Assembly: GCF_000403785.1 (NCBI RefSeq)
Contig: NZ_APHJ01000022.1
Span: forward strand, 1-64,000
Length of the DNA stretch: 64,000 nucleotides
Direction: 5' to 3'
Source of the DNA: Gillisia sp. CAL575
Lineage (GTDB): Bacteria > Bacteroidota > Bacteroidia > Flavobacteriales > Flavobacteriaceae
The stretch's first letter is position 1, and every line of letters begins with the position of its first letter. Below are positions 26,217-35,273 of the stretch, piece after piece. The position numbers were made by a program, and so were the translations under genes. The notes beneath the pieces are model-generated. The model searched no databases. It was not told where the DNA came from and saw only the letters and a list, made by a program, of their open reading frames with translations.

Positions 26217-26782
26217 AGCTAAAAATTTTATATACAGCAGCGATATTACTAGGTGTAATAGGATGCAAATCTCCGGAAGCCAGAAGGCCTGTTACTCAAA
26301 ATTCAGGTTCTTTTATCAATGAATCTATCAAAAGAAATAAAAAACTTGTTGCGAAAGAAGAAGCGATCATTCTTAAAATGATCGAACAGGATTCTACTCA
26401 AGATTATAAAGCTTCCAGCAATGGGTTTTGGTATTACTACAACAAGAAATCTACAGATTCTTTAAATGTTGAAATGCCGGAGTATGGTGATGTGGTGAGA
26501 TTTGATTATAACATAAAAGATTTAAATGGTAATTATATCTATGATGTTGGAGAAATTCCCACAAAAAGATATGCCATGGATAGGGAGAATCTTTTTGGAG
26601 GGTTGAGAGAAGGTCTAAAACTCATGAAAGCAGGAGAAACTGTCACTTTTATTTTCCCTTCTCACAAAGCATTTGGTTATTATGGTGATAAAGATAGAAT
26701 AGGAACCAACATCCCTATAATTACAGAAGTAACATTAAACTCGATTACCCAAGAAATAAATACCAATAAATCTGATAATTAA
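26213..26782 (+). CDS. gldI: Gliding-motility peptidyl-prolyl isomerase GldI
   Basis: This 189-residue lipoprotein (lipobox VIGC, Cys18) has a C-terminal FKBP-type prolyl isomerase domain (about 85-180) with YGDVVRFDYNI, GLREGLKLMKAGETVTFIFPS and the FGYYGDKDRIGTNIPI loop. It resembles GldI, needed for gliding and type IX secretion in Flavobacterium johnsoniae. It is followed five bases later by another prolyl isomerase. No other gld or spr genes are in the window, so participation in gliding here is inferred from the family only. Confidence 0.83.
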   Translation: MKLKILYTAAILLGVIGCKSPEARRPVTQNSGSFINESIKRNKKLVAKEEAIILKMIEQDSTQDYKASSNGFWYYYNKKSTDSLNVEMPEYGDVVRFDYNIKDLNGNYIYDVGEIPTKRYAMDRENLFGGLREGLKLMKAGETVTFIFPSHKAFGYYGDKDRIGTNIPIITEVTLNSITQEINTNKSDN

Positions 26783-26787
26783 TTAAT

Positions 26788-27912
26788 ATGAAAAGATTAA
26801 GCATGCTTTTAGTTTGTGCCGTTTTACTTGGCCTAGTAAGTTGTAAAGAGGATTATCCAGACCTTAAAGATGGTCTTTATGCCGAATTCAACACTAATAA
26901 AGGTTCTTTTATTGCAGAACTTTATTACAAGGAAACTCCTACAACAGTTGCCAACTTTGTTTCTTTAGCTGAAGGTGATAGTCATAAAATGGTTGACAGC
27001 ACTTCAAAAGGGAAAAAATACTACGACGGACTAATTTTTCACCGGGTTATAAAAGATTTTATGATCCAAGGTGGAGATCCAACCGGAACCGGAAGTGGAG
27101 ATCCTGGTTATAAATTTCCAGATGAAATTGTAGATTCTTTAAGTCATGCTACAAAAGGTACATTATCTATGGCTAATGCAGGTCCTGGTACTAATGGAAG
27201 TCAGTTTTTTATCACCTTGGCTCCTACTCCTTGGTTAGATGGAAAACATACTATTTTTGGTAAAGTACTAGAAGGACAAGCCGTTGTAGATAGTATCGGA
27301 ATGGTTAAGACTGTTGCCAGAGACAAGCCAGAACAAGATGTGGTTTTAGAAAGCCTTAAGATTATCCGTAAAGGAAAAGAAGCTAAAGATTTTAAAGCTG
27401 CTAAAACATTCGAATCTAATTTGGCAAACGCTAAGGTTAAAGAAGAAGAAGCGGAAGTTGCTAAATCTGAGATGAAGAAAGAGAACGCTTCAAAATTCAT
27501 GGCTCTAAAGGAAGAGGCTAAAGAATTGGAAAGTGGTATTAAAATTCATTACCTAGAAAAAGGAGAAGACGTAAAAATCCCAGAAGGATCTATGGTTATG
27601 GTAAACTATGCAGGATATTTTGAAGATGGTACTTTATTTGACACCAGCTGGCAAGATGTTGCTGAACAAAATGGAGCACTAAATCACGTTAAAAGAGATC
27701 AAATGGGATACCAGCCAATGGCTACTAAATACGGTCCAGATGCCCCTATGATACCAGGATTTAGAGATGGAATAACTTCTATGAATGTTGGAGATCGTGC
27801 AGTTGTTTTCATCCCTTCTCATTTAGGATATGGAGAAAGAGGAGCTGGCGGTGTAATTCCTCCAAATACAGATCTTATATTCGAAATAGAAATTGTAGAA
27901 ATTCAGAAATAG
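26788..27912 (+). CDS. Cyclophilin-FKBP fusion peptidyl-prolyl isomerase lipoprotein
   Basis: This 374-residue lipoprotein (lipobox LVSC, Cys19) joins two unrelated isomerase folds. The cyclophilin domain (about 26-195) shows FHRVIKDFMIQGGDP, SMANAGPGTNGSQFFIT and WLDGKHTIFGKV. A charged helical linker (about 200-250) leads to an FKBP domain (about 258-372) with MVNYAGYFEDGTLFDTSW, MIPGFRDGITSMNVGD and HLGYGERGAGGVIPPNTDLIFE. It probably folds exported proteins in the periplasm. It directly follows gldI, and a strong terminator ends the unit. Both domains keep their conserved residues. Confidence 0.92.
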   Translation: MKRLSMLLVCAVLLGLVSCKEDYPDLKDGLYAEFNTNKGSFIAELYYKETPTTVANFVSLAEGDSHKMVDSTSKGKKYYDGLIFHRVIKDFMIQGGDPTGTGSGDPGYKFPDEIVDSLSHATKGTLSMANAGPGTNGSQFFITLAPTPWLDGKHTIFGKVLEGQAVVDSIGMVKTVARDKPEQDVVLESLKIIRKGKEAKDFKAAKTFESNLANAKVKEEEAEVAKSEMKKENASKFMALKEEAKELESGIKIHYLEKGEDVKIPEGSMVMVNYAGYFEDGTLFDTSWQDVAEQNGALNHVKRDQMGYQPMATKYGPDAPMIPGFRDGITSMNVGDRAVVFIPSHLGYGERGAGGVIPPNTDLIFEIEIVEIQK

Positions 27913-27933
27913 AAACTGATTTTCATATTATTA

Positions 27934-27969
27934 AAAAAATCCCGCTCCATATTTGGAGCGGGATTTTTT
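27934..27969. terminator. Bidirectional terminator
   Basis: TCCCGCTCCA (27940-27949) pairs with TGGAGCGGGA (27954-27963) over a four-base loop, flanked by A6 and T6. It separates the isomerase gene from the convergent dipeptidase gene. Confidence 0.92.
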
Positions 27970-28039
27970 ATGTCTCAATGTCTTATTAAGCTTGTCATAA
28001 TATAGTTTCTAAGGCTCAACCCAACAATGGTATTTCATA

Positions 28040-29500
28040 TTATTTCTTCGGAATATTTTTAAGGATCTCTAAAACGAATTTCCAATATTTCTGAGAAGAA
28101 GAAATACTTGCTCGCTCATCTGGAGAATGCGCTCCTCTTATTGTTGGTCCAAAAGAAATCATATCCATTTCTGGGTAATGACTTCCAATTATCCCACATT
28201 CTAATCCTGCATGACATGCAGCCACATCTGCTTTTTCGTTAAATAAATTAGAATATAAATTATCTAATACAGTCAAAATATCTGAATCTCTATTTGGTGC
28301 CCATCCTGGATAATCTCCAGACAAGTTTACCTCACAGCCTGCAAGTTCTAAACTCGCTCTTAAAGAATTAGTAAGATCGTCCTTAGAAGATTCTACAGAA
28401 GATCTTGTAAGACATTTCAGGTTGATGTTTCCATCTCTAATTTCCACTTTCGCTAAATTATTAGAAGTTTCAACCAAACCTTCAATTTCCGGACTCATTC
28501 TAAATACTCCATTATGCAACGCATAGATGGCTTTTAGAATAGTTTCCTGAGTATCTGAATCCATAACCTTTGTTGGAGTCTCAACCTTTACCAGCTCTAA
28601 TTTCATTTTTGGTTCCAGCTTAGCGAATTCGATTTTTATAGCTTCAAAATCCTCCATTAATTCAGATTCGAATGCCTTGATCTGGAAATCATCTATTAAT
28701 ACCACTGCTTCACTTTCTCTAGGGATCGCATTTCTAAGTCCTCCCCCTTGTATTTCAGCAATACGAATTCCGAAATTTTCAGATGCATTATATAATAAGC
28801 GATTCATCAATTTGTTGGCATTTCCCAATCCCTTGATGATGTCCATTCCAGAATGTCCTCCTTGCAAACCATTCAAGGTGATCTTAAATGCGCTCATATC
28901 TTCTGGAGCATCTTTCTGAGTGTACTTTCTAATAGCAGTTACATCTACCCCACCTGCGCAACCAATTCCTATTTCATCATCTTCTTCGGTATCAAGATTT
29001 AAAAGGATATCTCCTTCTAATAATCCAGGCTCCAAACCTTTAGCTCCCGTCATTCCTGTTTCTTCATCTATAGTAAACAATGCTTCAAGTGCAGGATGTT
29101 CTATAGTATCACTTTCCAGAATTGCCATAATAGTGGCAACCCCTAGTCCATTATCTGCACCCAATGTAGTGCCTTTCGCTCTTACCCAATCTCCATCTAC
29201 ATACATTTCGATTCCCTGAGTATCAAAATCGAATTTGGTATCGTTGTTTTTCTGATGCACCATATCTAAATGAGACTGCAATACCACCGCTTTTCTATCC
29301 TCCATCCCAGAAGTTGCCGGTTTTTTAATTATAACGTTCCCTACATTATCTACAAGTGTTTCTAAGTTGAGATTATTTCCGAAGTTTTTCATAAATTCAA
29401 TTACCCTTTCCTCCTTTTTAGAGGGTCTAGGAACTTCATTAAGATCTGCGAATTTATTCCATAAAACTTTAGGTTCTTGTGCTCTTATTTCTTCATTCAT
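28040..29500 (-). CDS. pepD: Cytosol non-specific dipeptidase (M20)
   Basis: This 486-residue M20/M28-clan enzyme resembles PepD, the aminoacyl-histidine dipeptidase. Metal and catalytic residues appear in QSHLDMVHQKN (HxD), the GADNGLG Asp, TIDEETGMTGAKGLE (the Glu-Glu pair), CHAGLECGIIG and GAHSPDER. A longer reading frame starts with GTG at 29524, but a good -7 box (TATCTTTG, 29524-29531) overlaps that codon, so transcription should begin downstream of it and ATG at 29500 is preferred. It is convergent with the isomerase gene across a terminator. Confidence 0.92.
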   Translation of the reverse strand: MNEEIRAQEPKVLWNKFADLNEVPRPSKKEERVIEFMKNFGNNLNLETLVDNVGNVIIKKPATSGMEDRKAVVLQSHLDMVHQKNNDTKFDFDTQGIEMYVDGDWVRAKGTTLGADNGLGVATIMAILESDTIEHPALEALFTIDEETGMTGAKGLEPGLLEGDILLNLDTEEDDEIGIGCAGGVDVTAIRKYTQKDAPEDMSAFKITLNGLQGGHSGMDIIKGLGNANKLMNRLLYNASENFGIRIAEIQGGGLRNAIPRESEAVVLIDDFQIKAFESELMEDFEAIKIEFAKLEPKMKLELVKVETPTKVMDSDTQETILKAIYALHNGVFRMSPEIEGLVETSNNLAKVEIRDGNINLKCLTRSSVESSKDDLTNSLRASLELAGCEVNLSGDYPGWAPNRDSDILTVLDNLYSNLFNEKADVAACHAGLECGIIGSHYPEMDMISFGPTIRGAHSPDERASISSSQKYWKFVLEILKNIPKK

Positions 29501-29523
29501 AGTATTAATATTTGGTATATTCA

Positions 29524-29531
29524 CAAAGATA
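29524..29531 (-). promoter_or_regulatory. Candidate -7 box (TATCTTTG) for pepD
   Basis: On the minus strand TATCTTTG fits TAnnTTTG. It lies 23 bases before ATG 29500 and overlaps the upstream GTG, so it decides the start choice. No TTTG at -33 with the normal spacing is visible. Confidence 0.42.
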
Positions 29532-29586
29532 TTGGTAATTCACAAACCACGAAATTTTTAGCAGCATATTAGAATTTATTTAGGAA

Positions 29587-30660
29587 GTGAAAAATAGAAC
29601 AAGCCTCATTTTAGCCATTTTATTGCCAATACAAATTATTGCTATAAAAATAATTTCGGCTTATCCAGATTTTATAGAATCGTGGTATAGTACAGGCTTA
29701 TATCCTTATATCGCTAAAATAATGCGATTTTCTCTGGGTATATTTCCTTTTTCTTTAGGAGATCTCTTGTATACTTTTTTTATTGTCTCCATATTCCGAT
29801 GGATCTACTTAAGATTTAAAACGAAGTTTAGAGGTTATAAAAAATGGACTTTAGACCTGCTTGCCACTTTTTCTATTATTTATGCCTGTTTCCATCTTTT
29901 TTGGGGCTTTAATTATTATAGACTTCCCCTACACCGAACCTTAAAGATCAAGAATACTTATACTACAGAAGAACTGGTTCTTTTGACAGAAACTTTGATA
30001 AAAAAATCTAATCAGGTACACACTGGATTAGTAGAAAATGATTCTTTAAAAGTGGAATATAAATTTAAAAAAACAGAACTATTCAGAAAAACTATTGAAG
30101 GTTATGAGAGTTTAAGCATTAAATATCCTAAACTTACATACGAGGGCAAAAGCTTAAAAAGATCACTTTACAGTCTTCCCTTAACATATATGGGTTTTAA
30201 TGGGTATCTAAATCCGCTCACCAATGAAGCGCAGGTAAATACGCAGATTTTAAAATATAAGATTCCTACAACTGCGAGTCATGAAATTGGTCATCAGCTA
30301 GGATTTGCAAAAGAGAATGAAGCTAATTTTATAGCTTGTCTTGCCACAATGAACCACCCCGATCCATATTTTCAATATGCAGGATTTACCTTCGCTTTGC
30401 GCTATTGTTTAAATGAACTATATGTGAGAGATCAAGCAAGAGCAGATAAACTTTTAAAAACAATACATCCCGGGGTTTTAGCCAATTATAAAGAAGTCAG
30501 GGATTTCTGGGAAACACATAAAAACCCTTTTGAGCCGATTTTTCAAGTTACTTATAATGGTTTTCTTAAAGCAAATAATCAGGCTGAAGGGATGAAAAGT
30601 TATAGTTATGTAGTTGCTTTACTCGTCAACTATTTTGATGATGTGGAGAATGCTTTTTAA
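29587..30660 (+). CDS. DUF3810 membrane protein with HExxH motif
   Basis: This 357-residue protein has three hydrophobic segments in the first 110 residues (about 6-24, 57-74, 89-108) and then a soluble domain with HEIGH at 232-236 followed by the acidic ENEANF 8-13 residues later. That pattern matches zinc metallopeptidases of the gluzincin type, where the downstream Glu is the third ligand. The family is annotated DUF3810 and no substrate is known to me. The start codon is GTG at 29587. It is divergent from pepD, with 86 bases between the two starts. Confidence 0.83.
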   Translation: MKNRTSLILAILLPIQIIAIKIISAYPDFIESWYSTGLYPYIAKIMRFSLGIFPFSLGDLLYTFFIVSIFRWIYLRFKTKFRGYKKWTLDLLATFSIIYACFHLFWGFNYYRLPLHRTLKIKNTYTTEELVLLTETLIKKSNQVHTGLVENDSLKVEYKFKKTELFRKTIEGYESLSIKYPKLTYEGKSLKRSLYSLPLTYMGFNGYLNPLTNEAQVNTQILKYKIPTTASHEIGHQLGFAKENEANFIACLATMNHPDPYFQYAGFTFALRYCLNELYVRDQARADKLLKTIHPGVLANYKEVRDFWETHKNPFEPIFQVTYNGFLKANNQAEGMKSYSYVVALLVNYFDDVENAF

Positions 30661-30739
30661 GCAAATTTATGATTCAACAAATATTCCTTAAATTCCACTT
30701 TCTAATTTTCAAAAGCAATTACTTTTAAACAACTATTTT

Positions 30740-33715
30740 ATGAGATTAAAATTTCTACTCTTATACCTGGTCATTTCTTCCGGGTTAAACTTGTACGCTC
30801 AAGATTACTTTCCGAATAATGATGGTGTAAATTCTAAAAATACCAATTATACCGTTTTTAAAAACGCTAAAATTCATGTAGATTCTAATACTATTATAGA
30901 CAATGGAATGATCGCTGTGAGAGAAGGGAAATTAACTGCTGTTGGCAAAAGTATTGCCATTCCTAAAAACAGTATTGTTATAGACTTAAAAGGTAAAGAC
31001 GTTTATCCATCTTTCATTGAGATCTATAGTGATTTTGGGATGAAAAAACCTGCAAAAGCTGGAAGTGGGAATGGTCAACCCCAATATAATGCAAGCAGGG
31101 AAGGCTATTATTGGAACGATCATATTCGTCCGGAAACTAATGCACTAGAGTCTTTTACTTTTGATAAAACTGAAGCTGAAAAGTTTCAGAAGAACGGATT
31201 TGGAGCGGTAAACACGCATCTTGCCGATGGAATTATGCGAGGAACCGGAATGCTGGTAAGTTTAAATGCTGAAGGATCTGAAGGAGATCGTATTTTAAAG
31301 GACAAATCGGCCAATTTTCTTTCCTTTGATAAAAGCGTACAATCCAATCAATCGTATCCTACTTCTATAATGGGGGCGATGGCCTTGCTAAGACAAACCT
31401 ATATAGATGCAGCATGGTATGAAAAGGGAAATATTTCAACCAAAGATCTGGCATTAGAAGCATTAAATAGAAATAGCACTTTACCCCAAATTTTTAAAAC
31501 CGATAATTTATTAGATCAATTAAGAGCCGATACGGTTGGAGATGAATATGGCATTCAATATCTAATTTTTGGTAGTGGGAATGAATTTGAGAGAATTGCT
31601 GAAGTTAAGAATACTAACGCCACATTTATTATTCCACTGGATTTCCCGGAAGCTTATGATCTAGAAAATCCATTTATGGCAAATAATGTAAGCTTGCAAG
31701 ATATGAAACGATGGAATCAGGCTCCATCTAACCTAATGCAACTTGCGAAAAATAATATTCCTTTTATTCTCACTACACAAAATCTAAAGGATGAAAAGAA
31801 ATTTAGAGAGAACCTTTTAAAAGCGATCTCCTATGGTTTAGATAAAAAGAAAGCACTTGAGGCTTTAACTACAACTCCTGCAAAATTTCTAGGAGAAGAA
31901 AATAAACTTGGAGTAATAAAACAAGGTGCTTGGGCCAATTTCTTAATTACTTCAGGAGATATATTTGATAAGGAAACCGTATTATTTGAGAACTGGATAC
32001 AAGGTCAAAAAGTGGTTTTAGAAAATATGAACACTGTGAATCTTGAAGGAAAATATTCTTTAGCAGTAGATGGAAAGAATTATGATCTGGAAATCACAGG
32101 AAAACCAAACTCTCCAAAAGCCGAGGTTAAACTTGGTGACGCAAAGATCAAATCTAAGTTATCTTATACAGATACCTGGATGCAAATATTATTATCGTCA
32201 CCAGATTCAACCAAAACAGAATACACAAGATTGGTTGCCAAAGTAAATGATGACGTAAATAAAATAAATGGCCGAGCTATATTAAGCAATGGTAAAGAAA
32301 CCTCATTTACAGTCACAAAATCTTTAGATAAAGCAAAAGAAAAAGACAAAAAAGAGGAAGATAAAAACGACAGTATTCTTCCCATTGTACCCCTAACCTA
32401 CCCAAATTTGGCATATGGTTTTAAGGAATTACCAAAACAAGAAGATATTTTATTTAAAAATGCAACTGTCTGGACCAATACCGAAAAAGGGATTCTGGAG
32501 AAGACAGATGTTCTAATAAAAGATGGGAAAATTGCTAATATAGGTACTAATTTAAGTGCCGGAAAAGCAAAAGTTATCGATGCATCGGGAAAACATTTAA
32601 CTACCGGAATTATAGATGAACATTCCCATATTGGCGCTTCAGCAATTAATGAAGCAGGGCAAAACTCTTCAGCAGAAGTATCTATGGAAGATGTTATAGA
32701 TCCTACAGATATCAATATTTATAGAAATCTTGCAGGTGGTGTGACTACAATTCAGTTATTACATGGTTCAGCAAACCCTATTGGGGGACGTTCTGCAATT
32801 ATGAAATTAAAGTGGGGAGAGAATGCAGAAGGGATGATTTTTCCAGATTCACCTAAATTCATAAAATTTGCGCTTGGAGAAAATGTAAAACAAGCAAACT
32901 GGGATAGTAAAAGCAGGTTTCCACAAACAAGAATGGGTGTAGAACAAGTCTTTACAGATTATTTTAGTCAGGCTAGGGATTATGAAACCGCTAAGAAGAC
33001 TGGCAATTACAGGAAAGATATTGAAATGGAAACTTTAGTTGAAATCTTGAATGGAGAGCGATTTGTAAGTAGTCATTCTTACGTGCAAAGTGAGATTAAT
33101 ATGCTTATGAAAGTTGCAGAATCTTTCGATTTTAGAATCAACACATTCACACATATTCTAGAAGGATATAAGGTTGCTGATAAAATGAAAGAACATGGTG
33201 CGGGAGCATCAACTTTTTCAGATTGGTGGGCATACAAATATGAAGTAAAAGATGCTATTCCATACAATGCTGCAATAATGCACAACGCAGGATTAACTGT
33301 TGCTATTAATAGTGATGATGGTGAAATGAGCAGAAGATTGAATCAAGAAGCTGCGAAAAGTGTAAAATATGGTGGAATTTCTGAAGAAGAGGCATGGAAA
33401 TTTGTCACTTTGAATCCTGCTAAATTGTTACATCTGGACAATCGAGTTGGGAGTATTGAAGCTGGCAAAGATGGAGATGTAGTTTTATGGTCTGGTAACC
33501 CCCTTTCTATTTACAGCAAAGCTGAAAAAACCCTTATTGAAGGAACGGTTTATTTTGATATTGAAAAAGACAAAGAACTTCGAAAGGAAATTGCTCAGCA
33601 AAAAAATATGCTGACGGGACAAATGCTTACTGCAAAGAATGGCGGAGCTAAAACACAATCTGCCACAAAGAAAGAAGATCAAAAAATGGGTTGTGACACA
33701 TTGGTAACTTACTAA
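30740..33715 (+). CDS. Large exported amidohydrolase-family protein, double domain
   Basis: This 991-residue protein has a signal peptide (about 4-20, ending LYAQ) and two consecutive amidohydrolase-like halves. The N-terminal half (about 38-440) has the fold's scaffold (KNAKIHVDSNTII, VYPSFIEIYSDFG) but no HxH where the metal ligands belong. The C-terminal half (about 570-960) is canonical: IIDEHSHIGA with His628 and His630, later THILEGYKVADK and AINSDDGEMSRR. It ends LSIYSKAEKTLIEGTVYF as in imidazolonepropionase-like enzymes. The substrate is unknown. The next gene is a related but metal-ligand-free paralogue two bases or so downstream. Confidence 0.88.
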   Translation: MRLKFLLLYLVISSGLNLYAQDYFPNNDGVNSKNTNYTVFKNAKIHVDSNTIIDNGMIAVREGKLTAVGKSIAIPKNSIVIDLKGKDVYPSFIEIYSDFGMKKPAKAGSGNGQPQYNASREGYYWNDHIRPETNALESFTFDKTEAEKFQKNGFGAVNTHLADGIMRGTGMLVSLNAEGSEGDRILKDKSANFLSFDKSVQSNQSYPTSIMGAMALLRQTYIDAAWYEKGNISTKDLALEALNRNSTLPQIFKTDNLLDQLRADTVGDEYGIQYLIFGSGNEFERIAEVKNTNATFIIPLDFPEAYDLENPFMANNVSLQDMKRWNQAPSNLMQLAKNNIPFILTTQNLKDEKKFRENLLKAISYGLDKKKALEALTTTPAKFLGEENKLGVIKQGAWANFLITSGDIFDKETVLFENWIQGQKVVLENMNTVNLEGKYSLAVDGKNYDLEITGKPNSPKAEVKLGDAKIKSKLSYTDTWMQILLSSPDSTKTEYTRLVAKVNDDVNKINGRAILSNGKETSFTVTKSLDKAKEKDKKEEDKNDSILPIVPLTYPNLAYGFKELPKQEDILFKNATVWTNTEKGILEKTDVLIKDGKIANIGTNLSAGKAKVIDASGKHLTTGIIDEHSHIGASAINEAGQNSSAEVSMEDVIDPTDINIYRNLAGGVTTIQLLHGSANPIGGRSAIMKLKWGENAEGMIFPDSPKFIKFALGENVKQANWDSKSRFPQTRMGVEQVFTDYFSQARDYETAKKTGNYRKDIEMETLVEILNGERFVSSHSYVQSEINMLMKVAESFDFRINTFTHILEGYKVADKMKEHGAGASTFSDWWAYKYEVKDAIPYNAAIMHNAGLTVAINSDDGEMSRRLNQEAAKSVKYGGISEEEAWKFVTLNPAKLLHLDNRVGSIEAGKDGDVVLWSGNPLSIYSKAEKTLIEGTVYFDIEKDKELRKEIAQQKNMLTGQMLTAKNGGAKTQSATKKEDQKMGCDTLVTY

Positions 33716-33726
33716 TATTGAAAAAG

Positions 33727-35040
33727 ATGAAAAAAATTAAAATAATATATATACTAGGAATTTTAATAATTACTAGTTCACTAAATGCCCAGCAGACTCC
33801 TTCGCCGGCTCAAAGCGAGGCAGTTACTATTGTAGGTGCAACAGCTCACATTGGAAATGGAGAGGTTATAAAGAACAGTCTTATAATTTTTGAAAATGGA
33901 ATCTTAACGCAAGTTTTAGATGCTACCACTACTAAAATGCAATATCGTGGAACTATTATTAATGCTGAAGGCAAGCATGTGTATCCAGGGTTTATTGCGC
34001 CTAATACCACACTCGGTTTAGTAGAAATCGCGTCTTTAAGACCTACGGACGACGAAGATGAAATTGGAGAAATGTTACCACATATAAGAAGCTTGGTAGC
34101 ATATAATGCTGAAAGTCAGATCGTGGAAAGCATGAGGCCAAATGGGGTTTTAATTGGTGAGGTAGTTCCAAGAGGAGGAACTATTTCTGGTACATCTTCT
34201 ATTGTTCAGTTTGATGCCTGGAATTGGGAAGATGCTGCAATAAAAATAGACAATGGATTACATATTAATTGGCCAAATAGTTTTAAACGTGGCAGATGGT
34301 GGTTAGGTGAAGAACGAGGATTAAAGCCAAATGAAAAATATCCTGAAGACGTTTTGAAACTAACACAATTCTTCAATAATTCCAGAGCCTATATTGCTGG
34401 TGATCAAAAGCAAGAAAATCTACCTTATAAATCTATGGAAACTGTTTTTACAAATGGAAAAAAAGTGTTTGTTCATGTAGATGGAGAACGTGAAATTGTA
34501 GATGCTATTCAGTTTAAAAAAGATCAGAATTTAAGAGATATGGTTATCGTGGGTGGATATGATGCTTTAAAAGTTGCAGATCTAATTAAAGCTGAAAACA
34601 TAGCTGTTTTGAGTCCTCGCCCTCACAGCACTCCAAATCAGGATGACGAAGACTATGACTATAACTATAAACTCGCCAAATTACTTAGTGATAAAGGAAT
34701 TTTAGTAGGATTAGAAAGCAGCGGGCAAATGGAAAGAGCTAGTACCCGAAACCTGCCGTTTTACGCAGGAACTGTTGCAGCAAATGGAATGGCTAAGGAA
34801 GACGCCTTAAAATTGATCACCTTAAATAATGCAAAAATATTGGGGATAGATGATAGATTAGGAACTTTAGAAAAAGGAAAAGATGCTACTCTATTTATTA
34901 GTGAAGGTGATGCCTTGGATATGAGAACTAATAAGTTAACAAAAGCATATATACAGGGAAGAGAATTGAGTTTAGAAAGTCACCAAACTGAATTATATCA
35001 CCGATATTCTGATAAGTATGAAAATCAGAAAAAAGAATAG
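33727..35040 (+). CDS. Exported amidohydrolase-like protein lacking metal ligands
   Basis: This 437-residue protein has a signal peptide (about 4-22, ending LNAQ) and an amidohydrolase fold similar to the N-terminal half of the preceding protein. Where active enzymes have PGFIDxHxH it reads VYPGFIAPNTTLGLVEI, and the later motif NNAKILGIDDRLGTLEKGKDATL is the C-terminal beta-sandwich signature. It therefore probably lacks catalytic activity and may act as a partner of the large protein. I chose ATG at 33727; an in-frame TTG at 33718 is two bases after the preceding stop. Confidence 0.82.
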   Translation: MKKIKIIYILGILIITSSLNAQQTPSPAQSEAVTIVGATAHIGNGEVIKNSLIIFENGILTQVLDATTTKMQYRGTIINAEGKHVYPGFIAPNTTLGLVEIASLRPTDDEDEIGEMLPHIRSLVAYNAESQIVESMRPNGVLIGEVVPRGGTISGTSSIVQFDAWNWEDAAIKIDNGLHINWPNSFKRGRWWLGEERGLKPNEKYPEDVLKLTQFFNNSRAYIAGDQKQENLPYKSMETVFTNGKKVFVHVDGEREIVDAIQFKKDQNLRDMVIVGGYDALKVADLIKAENIAVLSPRPHSTPNQDDEDYDYNYKLAKLLSDKGILVGLESSGQMERASTRNLPFYAGTVAANGMAKEDALKLITLNNAKILGIDDRLGTLEKGKDATLFISEGDALDMRTNKLTKAYIQGRELSLESHQTELYHRYSDKYENQKKE

Positions 35041-35081
35041 TTCTTAAAACCGTTCTGAATTTTCAAAATTAGAAAATGGTT

Positions 35082-35168
35082 GTCATTCTGAAGGAAACGA
35101 AGTGATCTGAAGAGTCTCAATAAATCCCAATCAACATAAAATGAGATCCCTCCTACGTCGGGATGACA
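35082..35168. repeat. GTCATTC-type dispersed repeat
   Basis: GTCATTCTGAAGG at 35082-35094 and the reverse-related CGTCGGGATGACA at 35156-35168 bound a segment holding GAAGAGTCTC and GAGATCCCTCC in inverse orientation. It resembles the copies at 22772-22962 and 53923-54003. It is intergenic and non-coding. Confidence 0.65.
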
Positions 35169-35207
35169 AATAGACATCGGGACAGAATTCAAATTAAATT
35201 CAAATAG

Positions 35208-35238
35208 AAAAAACCTCTGATAATTTCAGAGGTTTTTT
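35208..35238. terminator. Intrinsic terminator
   Basis: CCTCTGA (35214-35220) pairs with TCAGAGG (35226-35232) over a five-base loop and is flanked by A6 and T6. It ends the amidohydrolase unit on the plus strand. Confidence 0.9.
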
Positions 35239-35273
35239 ATTTGTAAGTATCAATAAGTACTTATTTTTACAAC

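Noticed and set aside
33718-33726. TTG at 33718 as the start of the second amidohydrolase
   Set aside because: The downstream ATG at 33727 gives a normal signal peptide with a basic start; TTG remains possible but is less likely.
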